Origin: Bordetella hinzii LMG 13501
Lineage (GTDB): Bacteria; Pseudomonadota; Gammaproteobacteria; Burkholderiales; Burkholderiaceae_B
Direction: 5' to 3'
Assembly (NCBI RefSeq): GCF_001548475.1
Contig: NZ_LRUJ01000035.1
Location: 1-54,039, forward strand
DNA length: 54,039 nucleotides
In this document: positions 1 to 7,503 of the stretch, piece after piece
Numbering within the stretch: the first letter of the stretch is position 1
Layout of the letters: each line of letters starts with the position of its first letter
Position numbers and translations under genes: made by a program
The notes under the pieces: generated by a model
Seen by the model: only the letters and a program-made list of their open reading frames with translations
Database searches by the model: none
Told to the model about the DNA's origin: nothing

Positions 1-637
1 CCCCCGCCTTGACCTGGGGCATGGCGCCGGGCAGCGTGGCGAAGCTGAACTGCGCCTCGCCCGTCATCACGGCGGTATTGGCCAGCGACCCGCCACGGTA
101 GGGCACGTGCACGATGTCCAGATGCGCTTGCTGCGCGAACATGGCGCCGGCCAGGTGCACGGGAGAGCCATTGCCGCTCGATGAGTAGTTCATCTCGCCC
201 GGCTTGGACTTGGCCAGCGCCACCAGGCCCGCCACGTCGGTGGCGGGCAGTTTGGGGTTGGCCACCAGCACCAGCGGAATCGAAGCCACCATCCCGACCG
301 GCGCAAAGCCGCCCACGGGGTCATAGCCGAGCGACTTCTTGTACAGGGCCGGGTTGATGCCGTGGCTGGACACCGTGGCCATGAAGACCGTGTAGCCGTC
401 GGGCGCGGCCTGCTGCACCGACGCCGCGGCGATATTGCCGGCCGCCCCCGGTTTGTTCTCCACGATGATGGACTGCTTGAGCGTCTTGCCCAGCTGTTCG
501 GCCAGCGCGCGCGCCAGGATGTCGGTGGTGCCGCCGGCGGCATAGCCGATGACGATGCGTATGGGCTGTTCGGGATAGGCCGCCTGCGCGGCCGGCAGGG
601 CCGATGCCAGCAGAAGGGCTGCCAGGGTTTGTTTCAT
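1..637 (-). CDS. Bug/TctC-family tripartite tricarboxylate transporter receptor (partial, 3' end outside window)
   Basis: Periplasmic solute-binding protein of the Bug family, which captures small carboxylates or similar compounds. The start at 637 gives MKQTLAALLLASALPAAQA, a signal peptide cleaved after AQA, followed by the typical YPEQPIRIVIGYAAGGTTD opening. Family signatures present are the early PGAAGNIAA segment and HVPYRGG further on. A Shine-Dalgarno GGAGA lies about 5 nt before the ATG. The gene runs off the left edge, so about 212 residues are visible of an expected 320-330. It is the last visible gene of a minus-strand run after a crotonase, a GntR regulator and a CoA transferase, so it probably feeds their substrate. 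An A9 tract (minus strand) lies just upstream. No TctA/TctB genes are seen. The ligand cannot be told from sequence. Confidence 0.9.
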   Translation of the reverse strand, partial: MKQTLAALLLASALPAAQAAYPEQPIRIVIGYAAGGTTDILARALAEQLGKTLKQSIIVENKPGAAGNIAAASVQQAAPDGYTVFMATVSSHGINPALYKKSLGYDPVGGFAPVGMVASIPLVLVANPKLPATDVAGLVALAKSKPGEMNYSSSGNGSPVHLAGAMFAQQAHLDIVHVPYRGGSLANTAVMTGEAQFSFATLPGAMPQVKAG

Positions 638-698
638 GGAAGTCTCCGTAATCGTTTTTTTTTGGCCGCCACGCCCGGCCTGGCGTCCCGCGATGGGC

Positions 699-728
699 GC
701 GTGCGCCCGCCGCGTGGCGGGCGCACGC
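699..728. repeat. 13-bp inverted repeat between crotonase and Bug genes
   Basis: Perfect inverted repeat: arms GCGTGCGCCCGCC and its complement around a 4-nt GCGT loop. It lies downstream of the crotonase stop codon and upstream of the Bug receptor start. It is not followed by a U-tract on either strand, so it is not a classical intrinsic terminator. It may stabilise the 3' end of the upstream message or give partial termination within the operon. Confidence 0.5.
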
Positions 729-776
729 GGTCCTGCCGGCCGGGCCGGCATCCAACAACAATCCGGTACAGGGGAA

Positions 777-1592
777 TCAGGTGCCGGTGAACACCGGCGC
801 GCGCTTCTCGGCGAAGGCGCGCCGGCCCTCGCGGTAGTCATTGCTCTCGAAGCAGGCCAGCACCAGCTCGGTCATGGCCTGCATGTCGACCTGCGGCCCG
901 AGCTGCTGCATCTGGCGGATCATCTTCTTTCCGGCCATGAGCGTGAGCGGCGCATTGGCGCCGATCTGGTCGATATACGTCTGCAGGGCCAGGTCCAGCT
1001 CGCCGGCTTGCGCCACTTTGTGCACCAGGCCCAGGTGCACGGCTTCGGCGGCCGTGTAGCGCGCCGCCGTCAGGAAGATCTCCAGCGCGCGGGCCGGCCC
1101 GGCGGCCGTGACCAGGTTGCGGATGGCCGTCATGCGATAGCCCAGGCCAAGCTTGCCGGCCGGGATGGCGAAACTGCTGTCTTCGGAGGCCACGCGCAAA
1201 TCGCAGCACAGCGCGATGTTCAGCCCGCCGCCGATGCAGTATCCCTTGATGCGCGCGATGGTGGGCTTGTCATAGTCGTAGAGGGCCAGCTGGGCGGCCT
1301 CGGCCACGCGCTCATAAGCCTGCACCGCCTCCTCGCCCGAGCGCAGGGTATCGAACTGCGAGATATTGGCGCCGCTGACGAAGGCGCGCTCGCCCGCGCC
1401 GGTGAGCACGACCACGCGGATGGCCGGATCTTCGGCCAGCGCCTGCAAGGCGATAGGGATCCCCTCCCACATCGCGAAGGACACGGCGTTGTGCCGCGCC
1501 GGATCATTGAAGGTGATCCACCCGGCCGCGCCACGTTTTTCCACGATGAGATTCTCGGTGATGCGATCCTGCAAAATGCGCTGGCTATCCAT
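777..1592 (-). CDS. Enoyl-CoA hydratase/isomerase (crotonase) family protein
   Basis: A 271-residue crotonase-fold protein, of usual length for the family. The oxyanion-hole segment is seen as GERAFVSGANISQF (about residues 67-80), and the second conserved segment as KGYCIGGGLNIALCCDL (about 115-131). Both glutamates that act in classical hydratases appear substituted: the GGGCEL position reads GGGLNI, and the FGxPE position reads FAIPAG. It is therefore probably not a standard beta-oxidation hydratase and may catalyse another crotonase reaction on a CoA ester (isomerisation, hydrolysis, decarboxylation or C-C cleavage). Its start overlaps the end of the GntR gene by 8 nt, implying translational coupling. 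With the CaiB-type transferase and Bug receptor it suggests uptake, CoA activation and breakdown of an organic acid. Confidence 0.88.
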   Translation of the reverse strand: MDSQRILQDRITENLIVEKRGAAGWITFNDPARHNAVSFAMWEGIPIALQALAEDPAIRVVVLTGAGERAFVSGANISQFDTLRSGEEAVQAYERVAEAAQLALYDYDKPTIARIKGYCIGGGLNIALCCDLRVASEDSSFAIPAGKLGLGYRMTAIRNLVTAAGPARALEIFLTAARYTAAEAVHLGLVHKVAQAGELDLALQTYIDQIGANAPLTLMAGKKMIRQMQQLGPQVDMQAMTELVLACFESNDYREGRRAFAEKRAPVFTGT

Positions 1593-2334
1593 GCTGGTGT
1601 CCGTCGCTGCGTGTGCGCAGCTGCGCCTGGCGGCGCAGCATGCCGTTGCTCAAATGCTCGCGCATCGCCGCGCGGGCGCCTTCGCTATCGCGCGCGGCGA
1701 TAGCGTCGAAAATCCGGTGGTGCTCCTGTTCGACCTGGGCGATGCGTTCGGTGCCCGTGCTGCCATAGCGCAGCGTGCGCACCGCGTCGCCGATGGCCCG
1801 GCCGAACAGCGACAGCAGCCGCACAAAATACGGGTTGTTGCTGGCCTGGCAGACCGCCATATGGAAATCCAGCGCCCGGTCGGCCCCTTGGCGCCAGTCT
1901 TCGCGGGCCGCGTCCACCTGGGCCAGCGCGGCGCGCAGCGCCTCGAGCTGCGCCTCGCTGCGGTGCTGGGCCGCCAGGGCCGCGGCGCCGGCCTCGATCT
2001 CGACGCGCAGCTGGTAGATCTGCTCCAGCGCCTCGGCGCGCAGCAGGTCCTCGGGCAGGATCTCAAAATTGGCCTGCCCGCCCGCGGCCACGAAGCTGCC
2101 CACCCCGCGGCGCGTCTCCACATAGCCCGACAGCTTCAGGCGCGCGATGGCCTCGCGCACCACATTGCGGCTGACGCCGAAACGCTGGGCCAGCTCGAAC
2201 TCGGTGGGCAGGCGCTGCCCCGGCTCGAAAGCCTGGCTGAGTATCTTCTGGCGGATCTGCTGCGCGATCTCGTCGGCCAGGTTCTCGGGCCGGTTGAGAC
2301 TGCCGAACAGCGCATCGGACGCGGACGTTGCCAT
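1585..2334 (-). CDS. GntR-family transcriptional regulator, FadR/FCD subfamily
   Basis: A 249-residue DNA-binding regulator. The N-terminal winged helix-turn-helix (about residues 15-85) includes ILSQAFEPGQRLPTEFELAQ and FGVSRNVVREAIARL, typical of GntR proteins. The C-terminal all-helical FCD ligand domain (about 100-235) contains FHMAVCQASNNPYF and a later EHHRIFDAI segment that supplies metal and ligand contacts in FadR-type regulators. The start is supported by AGGA a few bases upstream. It sits between the CaiB transferase (34 nt upstream) and the crotonase (8-nt overlap), so it probably controls this catabolic operon from within it, responding to the carboxylate or acyl-CoA handled. The effector is not predictable. 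Confidence 0.92.
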   Translation of the reverse strand: MATSASDALFGSLNRPENLADEIAQQIRQKILSQAFEPGQRLPTEFELAQRFGVSRNVVREAIARLKLSGYVETRRGVGSFVAAGGQANFEILPEDLLRAEALEQIYQLRVEIEAGAAALAAQHRSEAQLEALRAALAQVDAAREDWRQGADRALDFHMAVCQASNNPYFVRLLSLFGRAIGDAVRTLRYGSTGTERIAQVEQEHHRIFDAIAARDSEGARAAMREHLSNGMLRRQAQLRTRSDGHQHG

Positions 2335-2368
2335 GGGAATCCTGAAGGAAGCGAAAGCCCCGATGGTG

Positions 2369-3586
2369 TCACACTGCCCCGACGGCGCGCAAACGCCCGC
2401 GCGCCGCCTCGTCCAGGCCCAGCCACAGCAGGATGTCGTCGGTATGCGCCCCGGTTTCGGGCGCCGGCGTCACCGGCCCGGGCTCGGTGTCGCCGAAGAT
2501 GACGGGCTGGGCCAGGATATCGATCTCGCCGCGCTGCGGATGGGCGACCCGGCGCGTCACTTTCAGATGCCGCACCTGTTCGTTCTCGAACGTGCCGTCC
2601 ATGCCCAGGATGGGGCCGCAAGGCACGCCAGCCGCGTTCAGGCGTTCTATCCACTCCGCGCTGCCGTGCCGGCGCGTGCGCGCCACGATCTCCGCATTGA
2701 GCGCCGCGCGATTCTCCACCCGCAGCCCCGCCGAGGCGAAACGCGGATCCTCCGCCAGGGCCGGCATCTCCAGCACCTCGCACAGCCGCGCGAACATGCT
2801 CGAACCCATGGCGGCGATATTGATATAGCCGTCGGCGGTGGGATAGACGCCGGTGGGCGAACTGGTCGGATGGTCATTGCCCGATTGCCCGGGCACTTCG
2901 CCGTCGATCAGCCAGCGCGTGGCCTGGAAATCCATCATCCAGATCTGCGACTGCAGCAGCGAGGTCTGTACCCAGCGTCCCTTGCCGGTCTGCTCGCGGT
3001 CCAGCAGCGCGATCAGGATGCCGATCGCCGCGAACAGGCCGGCGCTCAGATCGGCGATGGGGATCCCGGCCCGCATCGGCCCGCGCCCGGCCTCGCCGGT
3101 CACCGACATCAAGCCGCCCAGCCCCTGGGCGATCTGGTCCAGTCCCGGGCGGTCCGCATAAGGGCCGTCCTGGCCAAAGCCGGAAATGCTGGCGTAGACC
3201 AAGCCCGGATTGATGCGCGACAGCGAGGCATAGTCGATGCCCAGCTTGGCCTTGACCGAAGGCCGGTAATTCTCCACCAGCACATCGGCGCGCTTGACCA
3301 GCTCCAGGAAGACCGCCCGGCCCTCGGGATGCTTGAGATTGAGCGTCAGGCTGCGCTTGTTGCGATGCGTATTCTGGTAATCGCTGAACTTGGCCGCCCC
3401 GCCCGGCTTGTCGTCCTTGACCTCGCTGGGCTCCTCGATCTTGATCACATCGGCGCCCCAGTCGGCGAATTGCCGTACCGCCGCCGGTCCCGAGCGCACG
3501 CGCGACAGATCCAGGACCACAAAGCGCTTGAGCGGAGAAAACATCATGGGGGCTGTCTCGTCATCTAGTTGTTGGATGTTGGACAT
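2369..3586 (-). CDS. CaiB/BaiF family (class III) CoA transferase
   Basis: Class III CoA transferase of 405 residues, moving CoA between organic acids. The start at 3586 (MSNIQQLDDETAP) gives the normal family length. An in-frame extension to 3739 exists but would overlap the neighbouring radical SAM gene. A second candidate is the MM pair 13 codons further in. Family marks are KRFVVLDLSRVRSGP at the N-terminus, GADVIKIEEP, and RPGLDQIAQGLGGLMSVTG, whose Asp aligns with the catalytic aspartate of formyl-CoA transferase. It is followed 34 nt later by the GntR gene and then the crotonase. It likely activates the substrate of this small pathway as a CoA thioester. Confidence 0.9.
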   Translation of the reverse strand: MSNIQQLDDETAPMMFSPLKRFVVLDLSRVRSGPAAVRQFADWGADVIKIEEPSEVKDDKPGGAAKFSDYQNTHRNKRSLTLNLKHPEGRAVFLELVKRADVLVENYRPSVKAKLGIDYASLSRINPGLVYASISGFGQDGPYADRPGLDQIAQGLGGLMSVTGEAGRGPMRAGIPIADLSAGLFAAIGILIALLDREQTGKGRWVQTSLLQSQIWMMDFQATRWLIDGEVPGQSGNDHPTSSPTGVYPTADGYINIAAMGSSMFARLCEVLEMPALAEDPRFASAGLRVENRAALNAEIVARTRRHGSAEWIERLNAAGVPCGPILGMDGTFENEQVRHLKVTRRVAHPQRGEIDILAQPVIFGDTEPGPVTPAPETGAHTDDILLWLGLDEAARGRLRAVGAV

Positions 3587-3675
3587 CCTACTTTGCAAGC
3601 GCCCGGCAGCAACATAGGGAAGAACCCGAAGGCGCGGCCGTGCCCGGCGCGCGGGTCCGGGAGGGGTCGTCCCGC

Positions 3676-4707
3676 CTAAACGGCTTGCGTCGGCTGGCGG
3701 CGCAGGGGGACCACGGCGCGCGCGCGCAACTGGCCACACCCGCCGTCCACATCCTGCCCGGCGCTATTCCTCACCTTGGCCAGCACCCCCCGGCGGTGCA
3801 GCTGGCGCGCCATCTCGCGGATGCGTTCGGCATCGGGGCGCTGGTAGTCATCCCCTTCGAGACTGTTGAAGGGAATGAGGTTGAGCACCCCGTACTTGCC
3901 CTTGAGCAGCCGCGCGATGGCATCGAGTTCATCATCGCCATCGTTCACGCCCTTGAGCAGCGTCCATTGATACTGGATCGGGTAGTCGGTGGCGCGGGCA
4001 TATCGCTCGCCCAGTTCGATGAGCGCTTCCGGCGGAATTTTCGGCGCCCGCGGCAGCAGGTGCTCGCGCAGCCCGGCCTTGGTCGTGTGCAGCGACAGCG
4101 CCAGCGCGGGCTTGATGCGCTGGCGCGGCAGGGCGTCGAACACCCGCAAGTCGCCCACGGTGGAAAACACAAGACTCTTGTGGCCGATATTGCCTTCGGT
4201 GCCGAGCAGGTCGATGGCTTCGAGCACGTTGTCCAGATTGTGCGCCGGCTCGCCCATGCCCATGAAGACGACTTTTTTCACGGCGCGCAGGCGCCTTGCC
4301 AGCACGACCTGGGCGAGGATTTCCATGCTCGAGACCTGGCGCAGCAGACCGCTCTTGCCAGTCATGCAGAAGCGGCAGCCCACCGCGCAACCCACCTGGG
4401 TGGACACGCACAGCCCGCCGCGCGGCAACAGCACGCTTTCCACCATCTGCCCGTCGGCGAGTTCGACGAGCAAGCGCGAACCGTCGTGGCCGGCGTGCTC
4501 GGCGCGCACGCGGGCCAGGCCAGCCAGTTCCGCCGTCAAGGCGGGCACGGCGCCGCGCAGCGCGAGCGGCAGAAAATGCGCCGAGCGCTGGCGCCGCGTG
4601 CCGACATCCAGCGCCTGCCCTTGCAGCCAGGCGCGCACGAGCCGGCCGCGATGGACAGGCAGGGCGCCGAGAGCGGCGAGGCGTTGGTCGAAATCGGAAA
4701 AGCGCAT
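3676..4707 (-). CDS. RlmN/Cfr-like radical SAM RNA methyltransferase (short paralogue)
   Basis: A 343-residue radical SAM protein of the RlmN/Cfr family, which methylates C2 or C8 of adenine in 23S rRNA or tRNA. The [4Fe-4S] motif is CAVGCRFC (about residues 107-114), followed by MTGKSGLLRQVSSMEIL as in RlmN. VVFMGMGEPAHNLDNV and LALSLHTT are conserved SAM and substrate segments. The C-terminal RNSAGQDVDGGCGQL holds the methyl-carrying cysteine. At 343 residues it is shorter than canonical RlmN (about 380), mostly at the N-terminus, and its neighbours are not the usual ndk/hscA set, so it may be a second family member. It is divergent from the VOC gene at 4784. Confidence 0.85.
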   Translation of the reverse strand: MRFSDFDQRLAALGALPVHRGRLVRAWLQGQALDVGTRRQRSAHFLPLALRGAVPALTAELAGLARVRAEHAGHDGSRLLVELADGQMVESVLLPRGGLCVSTQVGCAVGCRFCMTGKSGLLRQVSSMEILAQVVLARRLRAVKKVVFMGMGEPAHNLDNVLEAIDLLGTEGNIGHKSLVFSTVGDLRVFDALPRQRIKPALALSLHTTKAGLREHLLPRAPKIPPEALIELGERYARATDYPIQYQWTLLKGVNDGDDELDAIARLLKGKYGVLNLIPFNSLEGDDYQRPDAERIREMARQLHRRGVLAKVRNSAGQDVDGGCGQLRARAVVPLRRQPTQAV

Positions 4708-4783
4708 GGGGAGCGGATTTTACCCTGCCCCCCGGCACGGCCGGCGGCCAGGATACACTGGGCATTCGAACGGAGGCATCCGC

Positions 4784-5200
4784 ATGAAACCCCGCGTGAC
4801 CGTCATCACCCTCGGCGTGGAAGACCTTGGCGTCTCCTTGCGCTTTTACCGGGATGGCCTGGGCCTGCCCACCGAGGGCATCATCGGCACCGAGTTCGAG
4901 CACGGCGCCGTTGTCTTCCTGGATCTGCAACCCGGCCTGCGCCTGGCGCTCTGGCCGCGCGCCAGCCTTGCACATGACACCGGCCTGGCGGCAGCGCCGT
5001 TCAACCCGACGCAAATGACGCTGGGTCACAACGTCTCGTCAAAGACCGACGTCGACAGCGTCATGGCCCAGGCCGGCGCGGCCGGCGCGACGATCGTCAA
5101 AGCGCCGCACGACACGTTCTGGGGCGGGTATTCCGGTTATTTCCAGGATCCTGACGGGCATCTCTGGGAAATCGTCTGGAATCCGCAGTGGCCGGCGTGA
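4784..5200 (+). CDS. VOC/glyoxalase superfamily protein
   Basis: A 138-residue single-domain vicinal-oxygen-chelate protein. The start at 4784 is preceded by CGGAGG at about 8 nt spacing. It opens with KPRVTVITLGVEDLGVSL and RFYRDGLGL, the classic first beta-alpha unit. It ends with GGYSGYFQDPDGHLWEIVWN, the glyoxalase-type metal/substrate edge with a Glu ligand. It lacks the residues that would assign a defined activity, so glyoxalase I, dioxygenase or antibiotic-binding roles cannot be separated. It is divergently placed from the RlmN-like gene (76 nt) and converges on the aldolase gene (46 nt). Probably cytoplasmic and monocistronic. Confidence 0.85.
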   Translation: MKPRVTVITLGVEDLGVSLRFYRDGLGLPTEGIIGTEFEHGAVVFLDLQPGLRLALWPRASLAHDTGLAAAPFNPTQMTLGHNVSSKTDVDSVMAQAGAAGATIVKAPHDTFWGGYSGYFQDPDGHLWEIVWNPQWPA

Positions 5201-5246
5201 TGGCCGGCCCTCCCGCGGCAAAGCGCGCACGCGCGCCAGCCCGCCC

Positions 5247-5954
5247 TTACTCGAAGGCCTTTTTCTTCCAGAGTTCCCAGGGCCGGTTCATCACGCCGGC
5301 CATCATCTCGTCGGCCAGCCGCGCCTCTTCGGCGGTCAGGAAGGTGATGTCCCCGTTCAGGCCGATGGCCTTTTGCTGCATGCCGGCGTTCATCTCGGTG
5401 TAGACGGCGCGGTAGACAGCGGTGGGAATGCCCGGGCCCACGGCGACAAAGCCGTGGCCGCGCATGAGCGAGATATGGCCGTCGCCCAGGGTCTTGGCCA
5501 GTTCGCGGCCATGGTCGCGGTTGCGCACCAGCATGTCGGTATGGCCGAAGCAGCAGGCGATGTCGAACACCGGCGCGCCGCCGCCCAGAAAACCCGCCAT
5601 GTGGTAGATGGGCCGCAGCCGCACCGAGGAGCCGGCAAACGGGATCACCGAGGGCGAGTGGCTGTGCACGACGGCGTTCACATCGGGGCGGGCGCGATAG
5701 ATCTCGCCGTGGATGTAGCGTTCGAGATAGGGCTTGCGGTCATCGGCGCCAGCCACCTCGGAGTCCATGCCGAACTCCATGATGTCGTCGGCCGTGACCA
5801 GCTCGGGAGCCAGCGAGCGCGACAGGAAGAAGCGCGTGGGGTCCTGGGGGTTGCGCACGCTGACGTGGCCGAAGCCGTCCAGCACGCCGAAGCGGGCCAG
5901 CACGCGGTTGGCAACGACCAGGTCGTCGATGCAGCTCTTGATTTCTGCGTTCAT
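5247..5954 (-). CDS. Class II aldolase/adducin family protein
   Basis: A 235-residue metal-dependent aldolase or decarboxylase of the fuculose-phosphate aldolase/adducin fold. The zinc-site motif HSHSP (within VNAVVHSHSPSVIPF, about residue 95) and a later RGHGFVAVG are present. An AAGGA ribosome site sits 6 nt before the ATG. The Bug receptor at 5972 lies only 17 nt upstream on the same strand, so the two form a receptor-enzyme pair. The enzyme probably acts on a hydroxy- or keto-acid that this receptor binds. Distant relatives include 3-oxo-4-phosphate decarboxylases and L-ribulose-type epimerases, so the exact reaction is open. Confidence 0.88.
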   Translation of the reverse strand: MNAEIKSCIDDLVVANRVLARFGVLDGFGHVSVRNPQDPTRFFLSRSLAPELVTADDIMEFGMDSEVAGADDRKPYLERYIHGEIYRARPDVNAVVHSHSPSVIPFAGSSVRLRPIYHMAGFLGGGAPVFDIACCFGHTDMLVRNRDHGRELAKTLGDGHISLMRGHGFVAVGPGIPTAVYRAVYTEMNAGMQQKAIGLNGDITFLTAEEARLADEMMAGVMNRPWELWKKKAFE

Positions 5955-5971
5955 CGTCTTTCCTTGCGGCG

Positions 5972-6961
5972 TTATTCGAGGGTGATGCCGGACTGCTTGG
6001 ACAGCGCGTCGTACATGCTCAGGTCCTTGCCGATCTGCTCGGCCATCGCCGCCGAGCCGGTCTTCTCGATTTCGTAATAGCGGTCGCGGAATTCCTTCTG
6101 CACCGCCGGATCGGCCATGGTGGCGGTCACGGCCTTCTCGAACGTTTCCTTCACGTCCTGGGGCAGTCCTTGCGGCGCGAACAGGCCGAACCAGACCGAG
6201 ATGTCCAGGTCGCCGAAGGGCGGGGTCTCGGCGATGGCCGGAATGCCGGGCATGAAGGAGACGCGCTTGGACGAGGCCACGGCCAGCAGGCGCAGCTTGC
6301 CGGCGTCGGCATGCGGCGCCAGGTTGGGGATGGTGCTGAAAAGGATGGGCACCTGGTTGCCCAGGCCGTCATTGACCGCCGGCGCGCAACCCTTGTAGGG
6401 CACGTGCACGATGTCCAGCTTGGCCGACTGCTTGAAGGACTCGCCGGTGAAATGCTGCGGCGTGCCGTTGCCGCAGGAGGAGTAGCTCAGGCGGTCGCCG
6501 TTCTTCTTGATGTAGTCGACCAGCTCCGGCACGGTCTTGGCCGGCACGGCCTGGTTCACGCCCAGGGCCACGGGCGCGCTCACCAGCAGGGACACCGGCG
6601 CCAGCGTCTTGCGCACGTCGGGCGTGCCGCGCATGTTCAGCGCCGCGTTGATGGTCAGCGTGCTGTTGGTCAGCAGGAAGGTATAGCCATCGGCCGGCGC
6701 GCGCGCGACCTGGCCGGCGCCGATATTGCCCGAGGCGCCCGCCTTGTTGTCCACGATGACGGTCTGGCCGCCCAGGTGGGCGGGCAGCTTGGAGGCCATC
6801 AGGCGCGCCACCACATCGGCGCCGCCGCCGGCGGCAAAGGGCACGATGAGGGTGATGGGGCGGCTGGGATAGGCGTCGGCGGCCTGGGCCGGGGCAAGGA
6901 CGCTCAGCAGGGCCAGGGCAAGGGCGTGCCTCGCCCCGCGCAGCAGCTTGGCTGTGGGCAT
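5972..6961 (-). CDS. Bug/TctC-family tripartite tricarboxylate transporter receptor
   Basis: Full-length Bug periplasmic receptor, 329 residues from the ATG at 6961. That start is preceded by GGAGA at 7 nt, whereas the longer in-frame start at 6976 lacks such a site. The signal peptide ends LALLSVLAPAQAADA, and the mature protein begins YPSRPITLIVPFAAGGGAD. Conserved segments are NKAGASGNIGAGQVA, HVPYKGCAPAVNDG and GLFAPQGLP. The cysteine in YKGCAP is unusual beside the GxAP usual at that spot. It is co-transcribed with the class II aldolase. No TctAB membrane genes are nearby, so it must use a distant permease or act in signalling. Confidence 0.93.
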   Translation of the reverse strand: MPTAKLLRGARHALALALLSVLAPAQAADAYPSRPITLIVPFAAGGGADVVARLMASKLPAHLGGQTVIVDNKAGASGNIGAGQVARAPADGYTFLLTNSTLTINAALNMRGTPDVRKTLAPVSLLVSAPVALGVNQAVPAKTVPELVDYIKKNGDRLSYSSCGNGTPQHFTGESFKQSAKLDIVHVPYKGCAPAVNDGLGNQVPILFSTIPNLAPHADAGKLRLLAVASSKRVSFMPGIPAIAETPPFGDLDISVWFGLFAPQGLPQDVKETFEKAVTATMADPAVQKEFRDRYYEIEKTGSAAMAEQIGKDLSMYDALSKQSGITLE

Positions 6962-7045
6962 GGTTTGTCTCCGCATAGGACTTTTTAGAGTGCCGCCATT
7001 ATGGGGAGGCAGCCATGCCGGTTCAAATCATATTTTCTTATTATC

Positions 7046-7063
7046 CATACGAAGATTCGTATG
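7046..7063. promoter_or_regulatory. 18-bp palindrome, candidate operator upstream of the Bug-aldolase pair
   Basis: CATACGAA-GA-TTCGTATG is a perfect 8-bp inverted repeat in the AT-rich part of the 267-nt gap between the Bug gene (start 6961, minus) and the small plus-strand gene (7229). Just downstream on the minus strand lie TATGAT-like -10 elements, so a dimeric repressor here would cover the promoter of the Bug-aldolase pair. The binding regulator is unknown. The rest of the gap is G+C-rich and shows no gene. Confidence 0.45.
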
Positions 7064-7228
7064 CCTGGGACGGCGCCTGCCTGGACACCCGCCTGGCGCT
7101 GGCCGGCCGCGCGCGGAACTTGCGCCCGCGGCCGCCGGTTTGTCCCGCGGCCGCGATTTCCCTATAGTCTCGCCTTTTGGCGCCGGCGTTTGCCGCCGTC
7201 GCCGCATCCCTGGCCACAGGAGCCGACC

Positions 7229-7498
7229 ATGAGCGCATCCGCCACCCCGCCCGCCACCGCCACCGACCCGCAAGCCCTGGGCGACCTGGCGCTGAACGCC
7301 GCCCACATCGCGCTGTTCGCCATGCGCCAGCAAAAACCACAAGAAGCGCTGGGCGTGCTGGAGGACGTGGCCGACTCGCTGCTGCAATATCTGGCCAAGC
7401 ACCTGGCGCTGCCGGCCGAGGGCAAGGCCGCGGCCAAGAAGCGCATCACCGACACGCTGCACCTGGCGCTGGCCGTGACCAAGGGCAGCAAGATCTGA
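7229..7498 (+). CDS. Small hypothetical protein
   Basis: An 89-residue protein of unknown function. The start at 7229 is preceded by CAGGAG at about 6 nt spacing. After a low-complexity Ala/Thr/Pro N-terminus, the body is predicted largely helical (LGDLALNAAHIALFAMRQQ, then LEDVADSLLQYLAKHLAL), with a lysine-rich end. There is no signal peptide or membrane helix. It converges with the alpha/beta hydrolase gene, 5 nt away. Codon choice matches neighbouring real genes. I do not recognise a family. Confidence 0.7.
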   Translation: MSASATPPATATDPQALGDLALNAAHIALFAMRQQKPQEALGVLEDVADSLLQYLAKHLALPAEGKAAAKKRITDTLHLALAVTKGSKI

Positions 7499-7503
7499 GC
7501 CGC

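Noticed and set aside
699-728. Intrinsic terminator between crotonase and Bug genes
   Set aside because: The stem is strong, but no U-tract follows on either strand.
3587-3739. N-terminal extension of the CaiB-type transferase to 3739
   Set aside because: It would overlap the RlmN-like gene by 64 nt, adds an Arg/Pro-rich stretch absent from the family, and gives an abnormal length.
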